DNA of 64,000 bases from Halichondria panicea (Eukaryota > Porifera > Demospongiae > Suberitida > Halichondriidae), in contig NC_087380.1 in the NCBI RefSeq assembly GCF_963675165.1, forward strand, positions 4,710,571 through 4,774,570. The letters run 5' to 3'. This document shows positions 59,576-64,000 of this stretch, piece after piece. The notes under the pieces were generated by a model. The model was not told the DNA's origin and did not search any database. It worked only from the letters and a program-made list of their open reading frames with translations. Position 1 is the first letter of the stretch. Each line of letters opens with the position of its first letter. The position numbers and the translations under genes are program-made.

Positions 59576-59889
59576 CCCCGTCCCCATGAGGGGACGGGTT
59601 TCAGCCCTATCTATTCTGCTGCAGAAAATCATGCAGCACCAATCAGATTGCCAGCAAACTTGAACCATATCCAGTTAGACTAGCTGCATGGAACTATAAT
59701 TTGCATGGAACTATAATTGTCATAACACATTATTTAATGACAAAACTACCTTTATAATTACATATTATTATTAGTTGGATAGACTTATTATTAGTTGGAT
59801 AGACTATGACTTGTCAGTATAACAATAACTGTAGGAAATTGACGAACTTTTTGTCCGGTAGCAAACTGTGTTAAAATAACAAAAGTGTT

Positions 59890-60960
59890 TTTGCAGTGTG
59901 TGTACATAGCCGAAGACTACCTGGTCAAGAAGCGTACACCTGCAGCAAGGAACATTCCTACCCTATTGCAAGTTTTCAAATTTATTTTATGTGTAGCATG
60001 TGGCTGTGAGAGAGGCCAAAGTATGGGGAGCAGCTGACTCCTTGAAGCAGCTGACTCCTGCCCAAAGGAATCACATTCATGATCGGGTATGTGCCCCATT
60101 TATACTTCGTTTGACCATACATACATGTAGGTTATCGAAGCACTGAAAGGCAAGTCTCTTCTTGAAAACAGGTGCTACCTTGCAAGAAAAGTACATTCCT
60201 TTTCCATTGTTACCCTTGCAAGGAAAACAGGTGCTAAATACTCCCCAAAGAAAGCTTCTCTCAAGAGTACTACCAGGCCTCCCACTACCAGATTATCCCC
60301 AAGAAAGACCTCTAATCCAAATACATCTTGTATAAAGTCATCTAGTGCCGGTGAGGTGTTAATTGGATGATGAAATGCCTTATTCAAACATTGACTCGTT
60401 TTGGAGTGTGAACAAGGCTCTGGTTGACAGTATAAAGGTGATATCTATATTATATACATGTGCAATAATTATTGTATTGTACGTAGACCATGGACAGCAG
60501 CAGTCATGGTAATATTTTACTGCCTAATACATGTATGTATCTGTGTTTTTTCAGTGACGCTGTCATTCTGATTCATCAGGGAGGGAAAGGGTCATACTTA
60601 AAGAAAGTTAAAGGTGTGTGTGGCGACTTCAATCCATAGTCAATATTGTGTTGTAATCACTACAGGCAGGTATGTACAGCCGCATTGACTTTGAGGATAT
60701 TTTCTTGCCTGAGAAGATAGATGCTGATGCTGAGACCAGCCGAGCTGAGAAGTTTTCTTTCAGTGAATTGGAAGTAAGTGCATATACCGGATCCGTAGAT
60801 ACCGGTAGATTCCAGATATTTATACCGTGTTACAATGTGCATCATTTTCTTTTTATTTATCCTGTATTTTTTAGGAGGATGATATATTTTTATGGAAGAC
60901 TGAAAGGCTTCGTCACTCATAATGAGCAAGAAGGCAAGAAGAAAACCTTATATATAGCTA
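59890..60960 (+). pseudogene. Possible short multi-exon gene or relic, unrecognised
   Basis: Forward segments look coding between splice-like sites: about 59890-60088 (EDYLVKKRTPAARN, then KVWGAADSLKQLTPAQRNHI), 60130-60355 (VIEALKGKSLLENR, then a Ser/Thr/Pro/Lys tail), 60555-60610, and 60667-60773 (SRIDFEDIFLPEKIDADAET). The frames do not join cleanly. A piece of it (60560-60690) is repeated at 63575-63725. No domain is recognised; it could be a minor host gene or a TE gene. Confidence 0.3.
60555..60690 (+). repeat. Dispersed repeat shared with 63575-63725
   Basis: gtgacgctgtcattctgatt to ggtatgtacagcc occurs in both places. The 63.6-kb copy has two extra short tandem units. Confidence 0.75.
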
Positions 60961-61974
60961 GCTAGCTATACTGTGTACACAATGTCCATTTTTTTGAGTC
61001 TGTTCAATTTTCATTTTCAAATCCATTTTAGCAACCAATTGAATTCAGATGGTAAATATATAGTATAGTGTATAGCTAATTTTCAGATGGTAGTCATACT
61101 TTGCATCAGTTGTGTGTGCATAAGCAATTAAAAACCTGTGGTATTTGGAGTGGTTTTTCATTGTTTCAATTCTAGTAGTGTTATGCACAGTTCTGACTGA
61201 CAATTATATGCATTACATCTTAATGCTGTATAGAAGTCAGTGCATTTTCAGATAAAAACCTGGTGGTTTTTGTATGTGAGAAAGTAAGTGAGAAAGTATG
61301 TGAGAAAGTGGTATTTGGGCAGTCAGATGGATTTTCATTGTTTCATGTAGTGGTGATGCTGCAGCAAAAAATGGTGTGGGCCCTCGTTGTAGCTTAGAGA
61401 GCAGCTGCGATTCAATTCTACAAGTATATACTGTGGGTTGGTGTTGAACATTTACTGGTTCATTTTGAGGCCGTTCGCCAGTGGTATGCGAACAGTGGCA
61501 TAAACCAGCTCTGCAGGTTAGTACTGTGCCTATGAGATTATAGGGTCATAATTATGTTAATGCTGTCTTATAGCGGGAATAGCGAAAAAGAGTAACCACA
61601 ATTTACTACAATTTACTACAATAGTACATTGTGGTTTCATGCTTATGTTGAAAAGGTGCTTAAAACTGCTGTAGCTAAGGGGTGAGTGTAAAAGCTGGAA
61701 TGCGGAATGGAATGGAATATGGAACGGAATATGGAATGACAAACTTAGAATAAAAACAGAGCTGCTGATGGTGCTCTGTAATTTTTTAGCGTAGTATGAC
61801 TTAATACTTGTAAAAAGTGTTCAAGAAGCCTTTTATAAGTTAATTTTAGAAGACTGTTAATTCTGGGATATAACATACACATTACATGCATACAGTGTCG
61901 AGCCTTAGCCAAGTATAATTATGCTGTGCCCAAGGCGTTTAAAGGGTTAACAAGATATTCATATACTTCCTGTT

Positions 61975-62190
61975 CTGTACAAATCTAGTATAATAAATGT
62001 TTTCATCTCTGAGCCCTTGTTCATCATCTACACCATCTTATCCTGTGTGGGTTCGCTTTTGTGATGGCTTTAACTTACCTCACTCACTACCCGTCAGAAA
62101 GAAAACCTTTGCGAATCAGCAGAAAATTTTTGCGATCTAACTGACAAGGATTGTATACTAATTGAGGTTTTATTTTTGCGAATTGATCAA
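61975..62190 (+). repeat. Dispersed repeat W, copy 2
   Basis: Near-identical to 26125-26350, with small deletions near 62053 and 62150. Confidence 0.75.
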
Positions 62191-62924
62191 AGTTCGCATA
62201 TGTTTGATGCTCACCAAACATTCTAGTAATACTGTATGCATAGTGCATGTGCAAATTGGTTTTACACATGTTAGCAATAAAACTCTGTCCTGTTTTTGCC
62301 ATGGGCTCTAGCCCATGAACTTGTTTTCGAATATACGCCTTCTCAACATTAGCACTTCTGGAGTTGGCACGTGATCAAAATTGTACCATCCTGACAAGAC
62401 AAGACTGGCTGCTTGACAAATGAACGACTAACATAGAGGGAGCTGGCTGATCATCTCAGTAAGTTTGGAGAGAGCAAAGGAACTCATGACCAGCTACGAG
62501 ATCGGTGAGTACATGCTGTTATCCATTACAGCACACACAAACAGTTAATCGATGATTTGTGGCAGAAAGTATTTTAGTTGTATAAGATCCAAGTGTAGCT
62601 CTTTTTGAGTTTGGGCACTCTTGAGCACTGGCTAGCTTGGATACGAGATACTTCTCTTGAGTACATATCTTCAATGATCGACCAACCAAAGGTCCAGTAT
62701 TAAGATTCAGACAGCTAGCTCAGGTGGTTAGGAACAATGAGAAATGGGGCAGCTTCATTCTGTGGTGGAAAATCAACACTCACTCTAGGCACTTGGGAAC
62801 AGACCTGTTATGGTTTGTAGAGTGTACTGACTGACACCACCCTAACCCTTCTCACTTTCTCATCACTTTGCATATAGTAGCTCTAAAAGATTAATAGCCT
62901 ATGTCGAAGTGTATCTGGTGTCTC

Positions 62925-63570
62925 CTCAAGAGCACAGTTTGCATAATACTACAAACTATTGATATCTTTACTGACATTTTGAGTGCACACACCCCTTTTT
63001 GCTCATTACACGCCCAACTCGCAACGGATATCCCTTTCTACATGTATCTATGTTCTAATCTATCTGTTGCTAAATGCTAAATTAAGAAGTGGAGCTATAA
63101 TGGGGGGTGATTGTAAGTACTGGGCTGGTACAAGTTGTCATCTTTTAAAAATGAATTCTCCTCAAGAGCACAGTTTGCTATAATAATACAAAATATTGCT
63201 GACATTTTGAGTGCACACACCCCTTTTTGCTCATTACACGCCCAACTCGCAACGGATATTCTTTCGTGTATCTATGCTACGTGTATCTATGTTCTAATCT
63301 ATTTCTGTTGCTAAATGCTAAATTATGTGGCTGATGAAATAGTCCTGTACAAGTTGTCATCTTTTAACAATAATAGGGAAATTCCCAGGGACAGTAAATT
63401 TCATTGTAAAAAAACGTTCGGTGAGTTTCTTCAACGTCCGCTGTTTAAAGATACCCAAATTTTTACAGGTAGGTAGGGCAGAGGAAGGGTTGAAGCTGTG
63501 AAAAAAACATTTTTTTGCCCATGTTTTTCAAACATGGGCTATAGCTTAATTTAATTATTGCCGTGTTAAG
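62925..63570 (+). mobile_element. Two tandem family Z 3' fragments
   Basis: ctcctcaagagcacagtttg through the gcccaactcgcaacggatat segment occurs twice (about 62924 and 63158), each time followed by Z sequence equivalent to 7715 onward. The second copy extends nearly to the right terminus but stops before the inverted repeat. Confidence 0.7.
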
Positions 63571-63778
63571 TGACGCTGTCATTCTGATTCATCAGGGAGA
63601 AGACGTAGGCCATACTTAAAGAAGGGCACTGTAGCTAGCACGTGCACTGTAGCTAGTGTGTGGCGACTTGTGGCGACTTCAATCCATAGTATTATCTCTA
63701 TTTCAGGTATGTACAGCCAAGTTGGATTTTCGGCAATCATTCCTAACGATACACAGTAAAAAATTTGGATTACTTTAA

Positions 63779-64000
63779 CCCTTTAACCGTCGGATTCTTA
63801 GTGAAGTGAAATGTCTGTAAATTCTCTATTGGAGCAATAAAATGCCTAGCAACCATATACCAATAGAATGCCCATACCACAAGGAATAAAATGGTGCAAC
63901 ATGTGTTGCCATAACAACCATGGTTATTACGCTCACCCGTTTTTATCATTTTAAATGCTCGGCCAGCGGTGAGATAAAATCCAAAAATTTTTTTTATGGA
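63779..64000 (-). mobile_element. Family X terminal part, cut by the window edge
   Basis: TTAA (63775-63778) precedes ccctttaaccgtcgg, the X terminus in reverse orientation. The sequence matches the right half of the copy at 20180-20540 and continues past the window. Confidence 0.75.

Noticed and set aside
1-64000. tRNA, rRNA and LTR-retrotransposon genes
   Set aside because: No cloverleaf-like conserved boxes, rRNA segments or gag/pol-integrase motifs were recognised by eye; a tRNA or profile scan could still find diverged examples.

Overview
The window looks like transposon-packed DNA from an invertebrate animal. The coding remains (a Penelope-like element, KDZ transposase, N-RAG-type transposase, Crypton-like tyrosine recombinase, Ulp1/PHD proteins), the AT-rich composition and the short GT-AG introns fit a sponge or cnidarian-grade genome, with a demosponge as my best guess. 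That is an inference from family content, not a species match. I see no convincing host gene, tRNA or rRNA; almost everything identifiable is mobile DNA or its debris.

Layout. 1-6500: a Penelope-like retroelement (PLE) with terminal direct repeats embedded in (CA)n/ggcgtgcac satellite. Its reading frame is split by a perfect -1 slippery heptamer and by one in-frame stop. 6776-8128: a non-coding inverted-repeat element (family Z), with fragments at 25 kb and 63 kb. 8.1-30 kb: degraded material, with pieces of two TTAA-type (piggyBac-like) families X and Y, a LINE endonuclease fragment at 28.1 kb and a hairpin cluster at 30.1 kb. 31.2-34.6 kb: a Y element interrupted by a complete 2,643-bp Tc1/IS630-type transposon flanked by TA. 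36.6-38.5 kb: a more decayed relative of that transposon. 35.0-36.2 kb: a tandem duplication of about 0.6 kb.

The centrepiece is 41,428-55,317, a 13.9-kb transposon bounded by identical 80-bp terminal inverted repeats and inserted into an X element. It carries a forward gene (homeodomain-like, HMG-like, Ulp1 protease, PHD finger), a reverse tyrosine recombinase gene and a reverse multi-exon KDZ transposase gene. A second transposon (47,664-52,113) lies inside the last intron of the KDZ gene. It encodes an apparently intact 976-residue, 11-exon protein with a RAG1-N-terminus-like zinc/RING region fused to an unrelated DDE-type transposase. The nesting order is therefore X, then the KDZ giant, then the N-RAG element.

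The window also carries dozens of perfect short tandem duplications, mostly 7-17 bp. Several sit inside TE coding sequence where deleting one unit restores the family reading frame, and many are absent from a second copy of the same repeat in this window. Either this genome has an unusual duplicating mutation process, or the assembly has a systematic artefact. All exon boundaries were read by eye from splice consensus and protein continuity; no alignments or database searches were run.
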